This document shows, piece after piece, positions 12,345-25,023 of a stretch of 64,000 nt of DNA. The DNA comes from Paralichthys olivaceus (taxonomy: Eukaryota; Chordata; Actinopteri; Pleuronectiformes; Paralichthyidae). The DNA lies in assembly GCF_024713975.1 (NCBI RefSeq), contig NC_091107.1, positions 14,063,501 to 14,127,500 of the forward strand, read 5' to 3'. Every line of letters starts with the position of its first letter. Position 1 is the stretch's first letter. Under the pieces are notes generated by a model. It saw only the letters and a program-made list of their open reading frames with translations. It did not search any database and was not told where the DNA came from. A program made the translations under genes and the position numbers.

Positions 12345-14325
12345 TGAGCTTATGTCAAAACTTTCATATTTTAAGCAGCACAAGAGATAATCAACTCATA
12401 ACCTGCACAATGATTTCTTACAAATATCTTTGTAGAGGCCAGCAGCACAGAGGCTGGAAGGGAGATGAAAGTGCTTATGTTCTACATGTTTATCGTTGCA
12501 TTGTGCAGGACGATAAAAACCATCTGATGCTGCTTTCAGTGCAGGCTTTTTTCTGACTCATTTAGTGTCAAACTACACAGAGCTGAATCACAGAAATGCA
12601 CAGAAACTCACAAACGGACTGTGGCGACAAAGGATGCTGACTTTAACTGACCCTCTGGAAGAATTTCATTGTATAGAACTGAATACAGTAAGTGTGCATT
12701 GGTGGCTAGTGTTTTGTGTGTCAGCCTTGCGAGGCAGGCAAGAATGCCTCGAACGATAGTGTTGAACTTTCAGTTTTTAGAAAAGAAGAGGGGGGGGGGC
12801 TCATGGAGGCTTTTGGAAACATCACTCAATGCCTCCCTCGGGCTAAAGCTGCCCTCAAACAGAACATGCTAGCTCTCACTTTCAAAAATTTCAAAAGAAC
12901 AAAGTGGTGTTTACAGAGGGTAAAGCTAAACCGAAATGTTTTATAATTCTTTAAAAGAAAAAGCTTATTTGGCATCACTGCTACAGTTGAATAACTTTTA
13001 ATTCAAATCAATTATGCCGTGTGCAGCAGGATCACACTTCTTGCTTTCAGAAGCCAGTTTGGTCCATCTCAGAGGCCTCAATAACTCGTGACAGCTGTGT
13101 CAAACCCTGTTAGTGGGCAGGATGACTAGATCTGTTGTTCAAAGGCTAAAAGACTACATCTCTAAATCACATAAACTCCTTCACCCCTATAAAACCACTC
13201 AAGACATCTCTTTATTTTTTTCTAAAGTTCACTGAAGAAAATGTTAATTAATATGCATTTCCACAAAATTTCCACTCACTACATTTATACAAATATTGGG
13301 AGTTTACATGAAGAGCTGGTGGTGCTGTTGGGTGCTATTATGGGATGGCAAGAAGAAGGACGGGGGATAAACCTTACAGACAAACCTTGAATGGTGTTTA
13401 AAATGTGATTTTCCTACATAAACATCTGTACAATCTCCTTATCAGTACAAAGATCTGCCACTAGTTTTAGTTTATTCAATGGGACAAAAAGTTGAAAGGC
13501 AAATAGCTGTATTGTATCCTACAGCTTTCGAGTATATACTGAGATACTACTCACCAAAAAAAGGAATCTAGGAACATATAGTTTGTTTTCAAAGCATAAA
13601 TCCTATTATAATTAATAAAATCAAGATGACCCGCAAGCTAGCATTACTTTCCAACATCACAGACACATATTCAGGAAAAAGTGCACATAACTGCCACATG
13701 CCTGAATCTAATGAAGCACAAGTTCATGTCGCACAGCAGCGTCCTGGTCCTGAAACCTTTCACACAGTATTTAAAACCCTGTCACACTCACCTGGGTCCT
13801 ATATTCTACATTATGGTTCACTTGTGTTGTTTTGGTTTTGCCATTAACTGGCCTTAACACTTAACAGGGAAAGGTCACACCTCTTGACCTTTCCTACCCC
13901 ATCTTAAAAGAAACATAGATTTCAGTTCCCCCAGCCGCTCAGCTGATGTCATTGCTAACAGGAAGCCCAGCAGCCTTGCATGACATCCACTTCAGATACT
14001 TCTCCCTTTCATACCTTCATGACTGCTCTGCTGTGTCTGAAGAGCCTCAACTCCTCAAAGAAAGGGGTTGACAGCCATTTACTGTTGTCGGATGTTACCA
14101 AGACTTCAAAAGTCAGAAATATTTTCATTAGGGACCAAATGGCCACAAGCTGCAGCTCCATTACTTTGGAGTAGTAAATTACTGATGATATGGAATTAAT
14201 CATGTGTAAGTAAGCAACAAATTCAATTATTAGTAAAAATGACCCTAAACAGAATAATTACATGTTTCAATCCAATTATTACTTTTTATTAGTTTAAGCT
14301 CGTAATGCTGAACTCAGACAGAAGT
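12345..14325. other. No gene seen
   Basis: Short open frames only, including a 64-codon minus-strand frame at 14009-14203 without recognisable similarity. Confidence 0.4.
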
Positions 14326-14329
14326 ATCA

Positions 14330-14730
14330 CCTGACTTAGCTGTTCCTCTGGAGCTCCACAAAGGGTTTTAGCATCATCATTGTCACAGTCTTGCCGCTCT
14401 CATCAACCTTGTTTCCATTCACAGGAGGAATCTGCTACCTGCCCAAACAACAGACAGACAAAGTTCTCTGCTGTTGAACATAATAGAGCATCTAGCAAAT
14501 AAAGAAGCAGATATAGTCCAGTTGGTGGAGACTTAAACACAGCTAAAAGGTTAAAGAATAGGGAACTTGATCAGGCAGCTGGATGCATGACTTTAAATGT
14601 GTGTTAGTGTTGGCGAGATGTGGCCTTTAAACAATAAGAATGTGATAATACCATGTCAGTGCTAAGTTTACTGCTTGTTACATTGCCCCCAAGTGGCCAA
14701 AGTCTAAAGAGTGCAGGTTTAATTAAAGAT
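14330..14730. mobile_element. Probable interspersed repeat fragment
   Basis: The stretch contains TGCCTGCCCAAACAACAGACAGACAAA-type wording, then GTTGGTGGAGACTTAAACACAGC and TTGCCCCCAAGTGGCCAAA, phrases typical of a common teleost repeat. It explains a 31-codon open frame on the minus strand here that otherwise looks like a terminal exon. Confidence 0.4.
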
Positions 14731-14734
14731 AAAT

Positions 14735-17070
14735 CTAATAGGGTCTATGCCAGATCACAGCCTGAGAGAAATAAGTGATTTTGTGTAGATCCTACTACAC
14801 AGCATTTGTATGGCATACTTTCACAACCAAAGAGGATCAATGATTATTTAGAAAAAAAATCATAGATTTACGGCTTAATTTTAAGATGCTAAATTAAGCT
14901 CCTGGTGGATCTTTTACAGCACGCTCAATTCTCCTGTCTTCGATGATAGGAAATGAGGTAAGATAAGAAGGATTTATTTGTCCTAATTTACCACACTGAA
15001 AATGATGGTCTTGCCTGCAATTACTTGTCTGAGGATTGATTATCTAATTTTAAGCACAGTGGCTGGATAGCTCAAAAATAAATGAAGAGAGATATAGATG
15101 TATTGAAAATAGCAACTCAGGTGTGTAATTTTAATGTATTTAATTTAAGCTTGAATATTGAAAGTTGATAAGTAATAAAATGTTAATACTTATATATCAC
15201 AATAAATGTATGGAAGAAAATTTGCAAAGCACCAGCACTGCTACTCATTTCCTTCATAATTCTAAGGAGAATTAGAGAACAAGTTAGTCAATGAACGCCT
15301 CCCTGCAGGGGTAACGGCCTTCACTGCTCCTGCCCTCTGAACCGTGCTGGGAAATGCATGGATTAATTATAACCACTAAGCACCAAGCAAACTTATTTTA
15401 CATATGTGCTGTTTAAGGAAGATCACATGTTAACGTTTAACAAGATCTGTTTTGGTACAAGTTAATAAAATACAAAAATTGGAGAATTTGGTGCACAGAA
15501 AATCAAAACACAGACATTTGCTCATAGTCCAAGTTTTTGGATGTAGTTCACTGAAGGGCCGCTACATCTATTGGTTATCATACAGCACCATCTAGTGTTT
15601 CTGACTAACTGTTGGTCTATGAGAACGTACTGCATTAAGACATCATGGACAATGAGGAGCTCAAAATTAAAAGGTGATCCTTGGCTTTTTTTTTACTTCT
15701 TTTTACAGTATTTTGAAAAATATGTTCAAATATAGTGACTAATATAGCGTAAGATATAGTACATCTTAACTTTCATTGTATGTATAAACCATACACTGTA
15801 TAAAAAAATGCTCGACAACACGGCTACCCAAAAGTAGATAATTTGTGAGGAAGTAGACGTGTCATCCATCTTTGTTTACAATATAATTTTGACCAAATAA
15901 CCAAATATAACAATTTGAGAACATTACAATACAAAGTCATACCATTATCTAGTGGTGTGTAGGACCATGCTGTCTTTGAATGCACAGACGATACCTTGAT
16001 AAGAATTTAAGAATAATGGTAAAAGTACAGCATTGTGCATTATTATAAAGACTATCCTATTTCAGAGTATCTACTTTTTCAAACAAGGAGGTATAAATGG
16101 ACTCCAGGTCCTTTAAGTCATTCTGCTGTGTTACATTTCACATGTTAACATTAACTACATTTCTCCACCTGCGACAAACACAATATCCAGGTATAGCTGG
16201 GCCTTATTTTAAAATCCAAAAAGAAGCGTGTTGATATGCTGATATTAATCTGTAAAGCTAATTGTAAATGTAAAATTGGAACATAGGAGTCAAATTAAAG
16301 CAATGTGTTTTGATTTATTTCAAAATATAATGAATATGATTTAGGATTTTCGTTTAGACCTCACAAACTCAGTGTTATCAACAAACAGTGGGTATAAAGG
16401 TTAGTATTCTCATGACAGGTCATTTTTAAGGTTGTCAGAGGGGTCAGAGGTCAGCAGCTGAATGTGAATGTACAGATTACATAAGGTGTATTTCATTAAG
16501 TTATAAAAAGGCTAAAAAAGTTTTTTTAAGGTAAAACTGATGTTTCAAGCTCAATAAGCTGCTGCTCTTCTCTGCAGACATTAATACTCTCTGCTGGTCA
16601 GAATATATCACGAACACGTGTCATTCCCAGAGAGTACTCTTTGTTTTACTGCAGTATTTCTGTCAGCTTCCTGTACGGGTACTCCATGCTGCCTTCATCA
16701 ACATGACGTTAACTCCGGATCTTATTAGGAACATGGACGCTCTCTTACCTAATAAATTCCCCCTGGAGGAAATAACTTCCTTCTCCATTCATTTATTAAC
16801 TTCTCCCGATGACAGCAGCAAAGTGAACGCCGCTGTATTGCGGTGAATTCAAATATACACAATGAGTTTCCTACTGTCGGAGTTCTCGTGAAGGCAGCAT
16901 CGTACTTGGATGTGATAGATATAAAGCTACTATGATGCTCATGAGATTATCAAATGATGTAAACACAATACTTTAATGGTATTTCATTTTCTAAACCCAG
17001 CTAACACACGAACACCTTTTAAAAAGCAGCGTAATAAAACTCCTTCGTCTAATTTCTTGATAAACATCTC
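14735..17070. other. No gene confirmed; expected to be intron of the 17.2-kb gene
   Basis: If the exon at 17231-17075 is real, this is its first intron. A 47-codon plus-strand frame at 16703-16846 looks protein-like but is within chance expectation. Confidence 0.35.
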
Positions 17071-17074
17071 TTAC

Positions 17075-17231
17075 CCATGTCCGCCTCCTCGTTTTCACCG
17101 AACACCTGAGGGTGGTTAAGCCCAAAATGGAGCTCCACCACCGGACACGCGTCGATGGCCTCAAGTGAACCACAGACGAGCGTGTTGGTGGGATACCACA
17201 TAAAAACACTGAGCCCAGGCCTCACGCTCAT
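17075..17231 (-). CDS. First coding exon of an unidentified gene (partial, 52 aa)
   Basis: The minus strand reads from ATG at 17231 through 52 codons (beginning MSVRPGLSVFMWYPTN and ending FGENEEADM) to a consensus donor G|GTAAGAG at 17075. The third codon positions are strongly G/C, unlike the surrounding AT-rich DNA, and the peptide has a protein-like composition. A promoter-like region with CCAAT and ETS motifs lies 300-380 nt upstream. I do not recognise the protein family and could not find the following exons to the left. An alternative is an internal exon starting after CACAG at about 17236. The gene may run leftwards across 0-17 kb with long introns, possibly beyond the window. Confidence 0.5.
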
Positions 17232-17255
17232 TTTACCTGTGTCCTTTAAAAAGTT

Positions 17256-17522
17256 CAGATGCATCCTTGTGTTTGTTTGTTTGTGTCCTCACACTAGTTT
17301 CCTTAAACTTCAGATGCATCCTTGTGTTTGTTTGTTTGTGTCCTCACACTAGTTTCCTTAAACTTCAGATGCATCCTTGTGTTTGTTTGTTTGTGTCCTC
17401 ACACTAGTTTCCTTAAACTTCAGATGCATCCTTGTGTTTGTTTGTGTCCTCACGCTGGTTTCCTTAAAGTTCAGATAAGTACCTGTGTTTGTTCCAGGAG
17501 CCTCACGTGTCCTCACACTTGT
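17256..17522. repeat. 55-bp minisatellite, about 4.8 units
   Basis: Units begin with CAGATGCATCCTTGTG at 17256, 17311, 17366 and 17421 (period exactly 55), then a diverged unit at 17472. Part of the unit (CCTTAAACTTCAG) resembles the sequence just upstream of the ATG exon (CCTTTAAAAAGTTCAG), so the array appears to have grown from the flank of that exon. It lies in the presumed 5' UTR or first intron of the unidentified gene. Open frames on the plus strand through it are by-products of the repeat. Confidence 0.9.
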
Positions 17523-17524
17523 TT

Positions 17525-17612
17525 CTAATTGGCTGCTTCCGTCTTCCGTTGAACATTAATGAGAAGGTTTCTGATTGGCTGCTGCTTGTGTGATCAGTGA
17601 AGTCACCCAATC
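17525..17612 (-). promoter_or_regulatory. CCAAT/ETS-type promoter for the 17.2-kb gene
   Basis: Two ATTGG boxes on the plus strand (17528-17532, 17574-17578), which are CCAAT on the minus strand, and one CCAAT on the plus strand (17607-17611) lie within 90 nt. Two CTTCCG (ETS-like) motifs sit at 17536-17549. No TATA box is evident. This is the make-up of a TATA-less housekeeping promoter pointing at the exon at 17231-17075. Confidence 0.45.
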
Positions 17613-18181
17613 AAATGTTGGATATCAATTCTTACCGATTCACTCTCAAGTATAACTTGTTTTTTTATTCACAAAACTCGTGATAAAGATAATCCAACTG
17701 TCCAGTTATATCAACTCTGTTGTTTGGCCTTTTATTGCATTCCTTTTCTAAACTGTAACTCAGATGAACAATCTAAAATGTAATCTAAAACCACACAAAA
17801 AGTTATTATAGATAATAATGAAAATAAACCGAATACATAGCAACATATTATTCAGGGAAGACAACTAGATATTTTATTTGTTGGGAGGTAATAAGGGATC
17901 TGGATTATTGATGCAGGCTCTTTATGGCAAAAGTCAGTGCTTGATAAAACTCCTCTATCCAGGTGAAACAATGAAAACTTATCTAAGGTTTGATTTGGTT
18001 GCAGGGCAATTTTTAGGGACATGAATAAATATAAATACATATCAATATAAAAATTTCTGTCCTAAATACTTGACTTTACAGGATCTCATTGCTTGGCTTT
18101 TATTCCACCGCAGACATTTTGTCATGTCATAACAGGAAAAGCACATCAGCTATATGGAATAACATTAATAACGGCTGCACC

Positions 18182-18376
18182 CCCCTTGGTGGAGGTCCTG
18201 GTGTTGTGCTTGGCAGATATCTAGAACACTTTACTGGGATGCTAAATGGAATTGAGCCTTTACGTTATTTGTTTTACCTCCACCAAGGAGCTCATGTTTC
18301 CACCCGTTTGTTCGTTTAGTTGGTTGGTTTGTAAGTAAGAACACAAAAACTACTGGATGGATTACCACGTGGAAAG
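18182..18376. mobile_element. Fish interspersed repeat with CTCCACCAAGGAG ends
   Basis: CCCTTGGTGGAGGT near 18185 is the reverse complement of ACCTCCACCAAGGAG near 18278. The right part (GTTTGTTCGTTTAG, then AAAACTACTGGATGGATTA) matches the element in ubash3b intron 9 and the one near 63.3 kb. Confidence 0.6.
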
Positions 18377-18707
18377 GTTGTTGTATCAGGTATGTTACAG
18401 AATGTGCAGTGAATTTAAATGTAGTTTCATATAGGGGGCCTTGCTATGGTATGGTAAGTATGTACTCTCTGACTGCCATTGTAGTTCTGCCTGTGCTGCT
18501 CAGCAAAGTAAAAAGATATGGTAAATACAAAATATTTGGTCAGTATGTTTTCTCACTTCTCGTCCTGGCATGAAGAAGTACAGTTTTTACAGATCACATG
18601 GTGCAGGCTGATGTATATAAGCCGATATACCTCCACAACTTTGCTTTATTCATTGTTGAGAGATTTTCTGTGTCATACAACAAATAAGAGGTATAAGCAG
18701 AAAGCAT

Positions 18708-18713
18708 TTTAAT
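18708..18713 (-). terminator. Possible polyadenylation signal of ubash3b
   Basis: ATTAAA variant on the minus strand about 910 nt after the stop codon at 19622. Other T-rich sites are nearby, so this choice is weak. Confidence 0.28.
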
Positions 18714-19621
18714 CATCTGACATGACCAAAGAAATACTGAAATGCAATGAAACACGTGTTTGAAAAGCAGTGTGATTAACAGGCTTACAGAGAGTGTGTG
18801 TCAGGGTCATGATTAATAAGCAAAACGTTTTAGTCAATGCACCTGGACATCAGTAATATCATTTCATTATATTCATTTCTAAGTTTGTAGCAGAAACTGC
18901 ATTGCCTCCACATATTGCCGGCAGACCGCGACCTCACAGGAAGCTTAAAGGATTCACGTGGGCACACACATGTTAACTTAGAGGAAGTGCTTAATGATAT
19001 GACATTGGCAGGAATCAAACAATTGTGATAATCTTCCCACCTCAGCACCAGAAATAATGAAGATCAGTTCTCCCGTTTCTGATTGTCAACATTTCTTTTG
19101 TGCTTTTTCTTCTGCAGGAGGGTCACAGCTACGAGTTAAATAATAACACATGGAAAAATAATTCTGTGGTACGAGTCCTCTCATTGTACTCTCAGTGTCA
19201 CAGTGTGTGTAGGCAGCAAAGCAGAGTCTTCACCAGCCCTTCCTCCTGAGCTGGAGCCACAGACAGGGCTTCATGACGCAGCCTCTCGTGGCATAAAACC
19301 TGGGTCATCAGCAACCTTCAAGCAATCTTCCATTATTCTAGCTGCACCTCCACATTTTGGGTCAAAGAAGAGGAATGTTGAGGGCCATGAGACCAACCTG
19401 TAGCTCCGGTTTTGGCTGTGATCTCAAAACAAACAAGATTTTCTCTTTCCTGAGCCGTACGTTTGCCGTATGCACATTTTGTTTTGCATGATGACAGAAG
19501 CCATAGTTAGCTTTGCTTTTTTTGGTCGTTGGGCTGGATTTATAGCAGTGTGAGTTAAAAAATAAATACTTTTTCAGGAGTTCAGGGCAGCCGAAAGACA
19601 GTGAGCCAAACAGAGCATCCT

Positions 19622-22600
19622 TCAGTCTTGTGTTAGCATCTCCCTCCAGTTGAAACTGTGATTGGGTCCATGTGTCAGAGGCATGATGGGTGGGTCAGTC
19701 AACTGCCACACCCCCGTCTCTCCCATTTCTTCACATGCACAAAAACCCAAGTAAGGAATCTGCGCAGAAAAAGCAGACAGATGAGTTTGTTATCAAAAAA
19801 AAAGAGATGCAAAGAGGATAGAATTCAAAGAAGCATCGTCAGGAGCAGACTGACCTTCCGGACAACTTGGACAAAGTCCTTCGAGTTTTGGGGACTCAGG
19901 CCTTGTATCTGGCGAGTGCAGGCCTCCAGGGAAGAGGCATGGGCAACGATCAGGACTGTGTTTCCTGTTTAAAAGAGGTAGAGACGCACATTCCATAGAT
20001 AGCACGGATGTTTGGGAACACTCACTAGTCATTATAGGCAGTTTGAAGTGTTCAGGCTCTTTGACATAGAGGCTGGGACAGTATCAACAGAAAAATGTTT
20101 GCTTCAGAATCAAAAGTAAACATTTTGATGGCAAGCAGGCTGAGAACAAAGTGCTAATATAAAAACTGTATTTTCTTTTACAATTATGTCACCCTATTCA
20201 GTTAGGTTACAGGGTGTGTAGAGTCTGGTACATTTTCTGAGGATAGGACCAGCGATGCAGGAGCATGTCTCATTGTTCAGTTCAGATTTTTCTTTATACT
20301 CAGTGTGATTCAATTGGATACCTGTTACATGAACAAACTTAAGTTGGAACAACAACACAACTCGGACATTGGGATCTTAAGAGGAACAGGAGGATGCACA
20401 TTTCCACTTTACCTAAGTTCTTGCACTGGGCCAGGATCTCTCGTGTCACTTGGAAGCTCCGGCTGATGTAGGTGTCGTAAGACTCTGAAACCACCAGCTT
20501 ACTTATGGGAATATGAGGTCTAGGAACAAAACCGGAACCAGAGAAGCTTATTGTCAACCACAGCTTGGCAAAAAACAAAGAAAAAGTGCATTGATTCTAT
20601 AGCACTTGCTGTGTACCTGTACGTTGTGTCCACACTCAGGTTAGCAGCAGCCAGCTCAGCGGGGGGGATCCAGCTGGGTAAACACGTGCCCGAAACCCAC
20701 TTGGTCCATTCAAACAAACCGGGCTCCACTCTGAGTTTTGTCTTTCCCTCCTGCTGGAGACCTGAGGCACAGAGAAAACCTGTCAGACAGGAAGTCGTCT
20801 CTTCTAGTCACACTGCATTTACTAATGTAGTAATGTCAGTTTGTCTTCCTCTGTTAGAACTTGTGTATAAAAGCTATAATCATTAGGTGCAAAGAAATGA
20901 AAAGAAGTTAGACTTTCTGTTGAATCTCTTTCCTCTCCAGTCCTTTTGTTTCTGAGTGACAACTCAAGGTACAACTGAAGGTTTGTTGTTAACAATTAAT
21001 GCTTTAAATAATGAAACAAACCATATTAACCACACATCTAAACCAAACAGAAGGTTTAAGATCCAAAAGCTAACACACAAAAACAAGCTGTGAATCATTC
21101 CAGCTGAGGAACTTAAAAAAGATGCTGTGTCAGTTGTCTGTGATCGTGGTCGGAGTATTGACGAGGGAAATGAAGACGAGTTCCTACCCTGCAGAATGTG
21201 CTGAGCTGTCTGGACACAGCGTAGAGAAGGAGAGCAGTAAATGAAGTCTACCGCTGCGTGGCTTTCCAACAGAGCTTCACCTGTGATGGATCAAAACACA
21301 GTGTGAGTCTTTTGTCAGGAATCTTGATTGTTAAATAATTAAAGAAACATAATTACCTCCGCCAAGGAGGTTGTGATTTTATTTCGTTTGTTTGTTACTT
21401 AGCTGGATCATGCAAAAAATACTACTACACAAAACTTGGCGGAAAGATGCGGTAGGGGTCAGAGAAGAATCCATTAAATGTTGGTACAGATCCAGATGAG
21501 GGGGCGGTTCCAGGAATTTTTATCACTTTCTTGTGTTCATTGTGAGGGGGGATGTTTTTCCACATCTGTTGAGCAGTATCCGCTCTTTAATCATTTAGTC
21601 ATCTGTGGTAACTATGCATCAGTACTCATTGAATTAAACGAGTAAAAATCAATCAATATAAAAAATGCACTGACCCACAAGACGAGCCTGGGTTGAGCCA
21701 AACACTGTAATTGGACAATCTTTATCATAGTCCCGATGACCTCCGCCTCTGGCCGGCAGGCTGGACGGCATGTTGAGATTAGAGCGAACATATCGACCTT
21801 CACAGACAGAAATGAGACTCTTATGAGAAGACAGAAATACTCAAGTCCAACATGTCTGATGTAAGTCTGCAGGATGACTCATCTCTCCTGCATGCTAACC
21901 TTTGGAGTCAAAGCACTGAGTGACCCAGTGTTTCCCAAACACCACGTCCATCCTCTCCCCATGGCGACACACAAACAGTCTCATCTTAGACAGGGAGGAC
22001 TGACTCGTTGGCCTCGACACCTGAGAGGAAAATTTTAAATTGTGAGGAATTGGACACAAGCTGCACAGAACTGATCTAAAGCTGGAAACACAGCACTCAC
22101 TGGAAGGCACGACATCACCACTAGAGAGCAGCGAGGTTCATGATGCTGAGGATACTTACTTTTACCATGCATGCAACAGGAGGAGTCCCACAATACAAAA
22201 ACCACTGTACCTGCATGGGCGGACAGAGGCCGGCCAGGCTGGGAGGATCCACCAGACTGTCGAGTAGAGTGTCGTTGATCTGTCCGTCAAACAACAACCC
22301 GCCCACAGTGCTGCCAGAGTTAGATGGAGAGGCACAGTTGAGGATGGAGTGTGACCTGAGGAAACACACAGAACTCATCTCAAGTTTCAAATATGAGTAA
22401 ATCTATCCAACAGTACAAACAAAATCTTAATGAAATGAAACCTGCTCCTGCACACGCGAAAGAATTGATGTGATGCGACCGTGCAGATAAAAAGGAATTA
22501 ACAAAAGTCCAGCACAGTTAACTCCCTATGCTCCAGACCATACACCAAGATCTTCCTATCTACACTTGTTAGTTTATAAGTGAAGGCCTCAAGTTTCTGA

Positions 22601-24951
22601 AATTCCTTAACATTTTTAACTTGTTTTCATGGATGTTTATTTTTTATTTATTTATTTTAGATCTGTCTATTTTGAAAAGCTACAGAAATAGTTGCATTAT
22701 TATATTATTAAAAATGATAGTAAGTAAAATTGTGAAGTCGTGAAAATATCAAAAGAAAATACCAGGAGGAAGTGAGTTCTGTAATTTAGTGTTGACTGCT
22801 GAGAAATCCCTATGACAGTGAAACACAACATGTTCAAAGAGAATAATGATGTGGACGAAGAAGCTAAGTCGCAGGGCCAGTAGGAAAGCAGGTCAACACA
22901 ATGATTCATTTCTGTTCTCTTGCTGTGATCTTTCCAGCTGATTCAAAACATCCCCTTATTTGTGCTGTAAAAAAACACACTGAAGGGATTTCCAAGTTTG
23001 ACGTTGGCGTTTCTGTGAAGTTGTGGCACAATGGGACGTTTTGAAGGCCTCCATGGATTTTGTTTTTGTTTGTGCAGTTAAGTATCGCGCTTCGCTTCCC
23101 ATACCCGTGAACAACCCAGGTGTCAGACTCATCAGCACGGTTGACGTAGTTCTCTGGCAGCAGGCCGGACAGCCCCGTGCCGAGCGACGAGCCGTACACC
23201 CAGCCCTCGCTGGCGCTGCTCTGCTCCACTGGAGACGTGAAGATGAAGTCCCCCGTCACCAGCTCGAGCTCGTCGTCATTCTGTGGCACGTATGGGTACA
23301 TGACTTGCAGTGTCTACAGTGGGCAGATCGTGAACAACCATTAACAGTGGTGAAACGAATTTCAACATTTCTTTCACTTAATGCAAAAATAATTAACTAA
23401 GTAAGGGAAACTGTATCTACCTCGTGGTTTGCAAATCGAATGTCCCGCGAGAAGAGCACAGCCAGCCAGTCACAGCCCAAAGACACATCCACGCTTTTGG
23501 CTAACTTATCCAAAGTTGGAAGGTGACTGGCTTGGAAGTGGTACGCCAAAGTGACATGAAGCTGTTTCTTGTGGGGCTCCACATGAACATCTGGATAAAA
23601 GAAAAAAAGAAGAACATTTGAACACCGGATATATGACAATGATGTATGTTCATTTTACAACATTTACACACAATGGATCTATATTATCTGGTGATACAGT
23701 GGTGCTTATCCCCAAAAGATGATAACAGTAAATGCAATAAGTCCACATCTGACAGTGGTGGTTTATAGTGTGACTCAAACCTGCTTTAGCTGCTGCTTCT
23801 GTGGCAAAATCAGCAGCGAAACTCTTCAGCACCTCCGCCACCTGCTCCTCCACGAAGAGGCCGATGAAGCTCGAGGAGGTGTAGGGCTCCAGGGGGAGCG
23901 GCATGGGGATGCGACCCTTCCACTTGGCCACTGTGGTCTGGAGAGCTTCAGACAGAGCATCCACCTTCCCGTCGGCACACTGAGAACAGCAGAGACAGCA
24001 AAACAGGAATGTCAGTGTCAGCAGTGAAACAGTGAGCACCTGGTCATTACATAAGACATTCAATCACATGTGCACCTGAGACATAAATTAATGTCAAAGA
24101 GGTGGAATCGTGATCCAACAACAGCCATGTAGGCAGCTTGGTGAGGTTCCTTTGCATTAAATACAAAATAAAGCTGAGGTTGATATGTATATCATTATTT
24201 TTGCAGGTTTGGTTAAAAAAAACTTTGGAGCAGATGGTGGCGTTTGGTGGAGGGACCACCAAAGTTGTTAAAGTTCATCATCTGGAAACTGTGAATCACT
24301 TTTTGCCCCAAGCCATGCAGGAGATATTGGGATATTTGCTGGTGGCGTTAGAGATAAAGTGGTAGGATACTCAAAATTGGTAGAATTTATCCTCTGGGAA
24401 CCTGAAGGTCTGTACCCTCCAAAATAATGTATCAACAAGGAGCACATTCAAAAATTACGAATAGAGCTCGACAGATACACATTTTTGTGGGGCTGATGCG
24501 GAGTAATATTTCCAATACCAATACATTGGCTGATAAATGACAAAACATTAATATTATTTCTAATATGTCGTTATCCAAACCTTTATGACAAAGAAATGTA
24601 ATTGAGGATTGATATTTTACAGTTTCAGCTGTATTATAAATAACAAACACATACATCCAAATATATGGAGAAAGAACAAATTATTTTTTACATAAAATGT
24701 GTAAACATAGAGGAAGTGGGGTCAGAACAGGGATTTGCCATGAAGAAAGGACAGGGAGTCTATGAATTCTACAAACTAGCAAGATCATATGAAACACGTG
24801 TCTGCAGAGCTGATTTAGTTGCTTTTTTTCTTAGAAAAACATGAAAGTAAACTTGAGATAAACCGCATTTAATGAATTCTATGTTGTTGACTGCATCATG
24901 AAGAGCTTCAGTGAGATCAGACAGGATGTCACAAAATATAGGGTGCATAGA

Positions 24952-25023
<72 letters not shown>

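Noticed and set aside
14340..14435. Minus-strand open frame ending GKTVTMMMLKPFVELQRNS and stop, with a pyrimidine-rich acceptor, resembling a terminal exon of the 17.2-kb gene
   Set aside because: The surrounding 400 bp read like a common fish interspersed repeat (ending TTGCCCCCAAGTGGCCAAA), the best acceptor gives the wrong frame, and 31 open codons are expected by chance.
16703..16846. Plus-strand 47-codon frame with a possible donor, and a second protein-like stretch just after it in another frame
   Set aside because: The length is within chance expectation, the two frames do not join, and codon use is not biased. It also lies antisense to the presumed first intron of the 17.2-kb gene.
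17155..17528. Repetitive open frames (CVCLCPHTSFLK units) on the plus strand, and the idea of a CRISPR-like array
   Set aside because: They are by-products of the 55-bp minisatellite. The units are directly adjacent with no variable spacers, and this is an animal genome.
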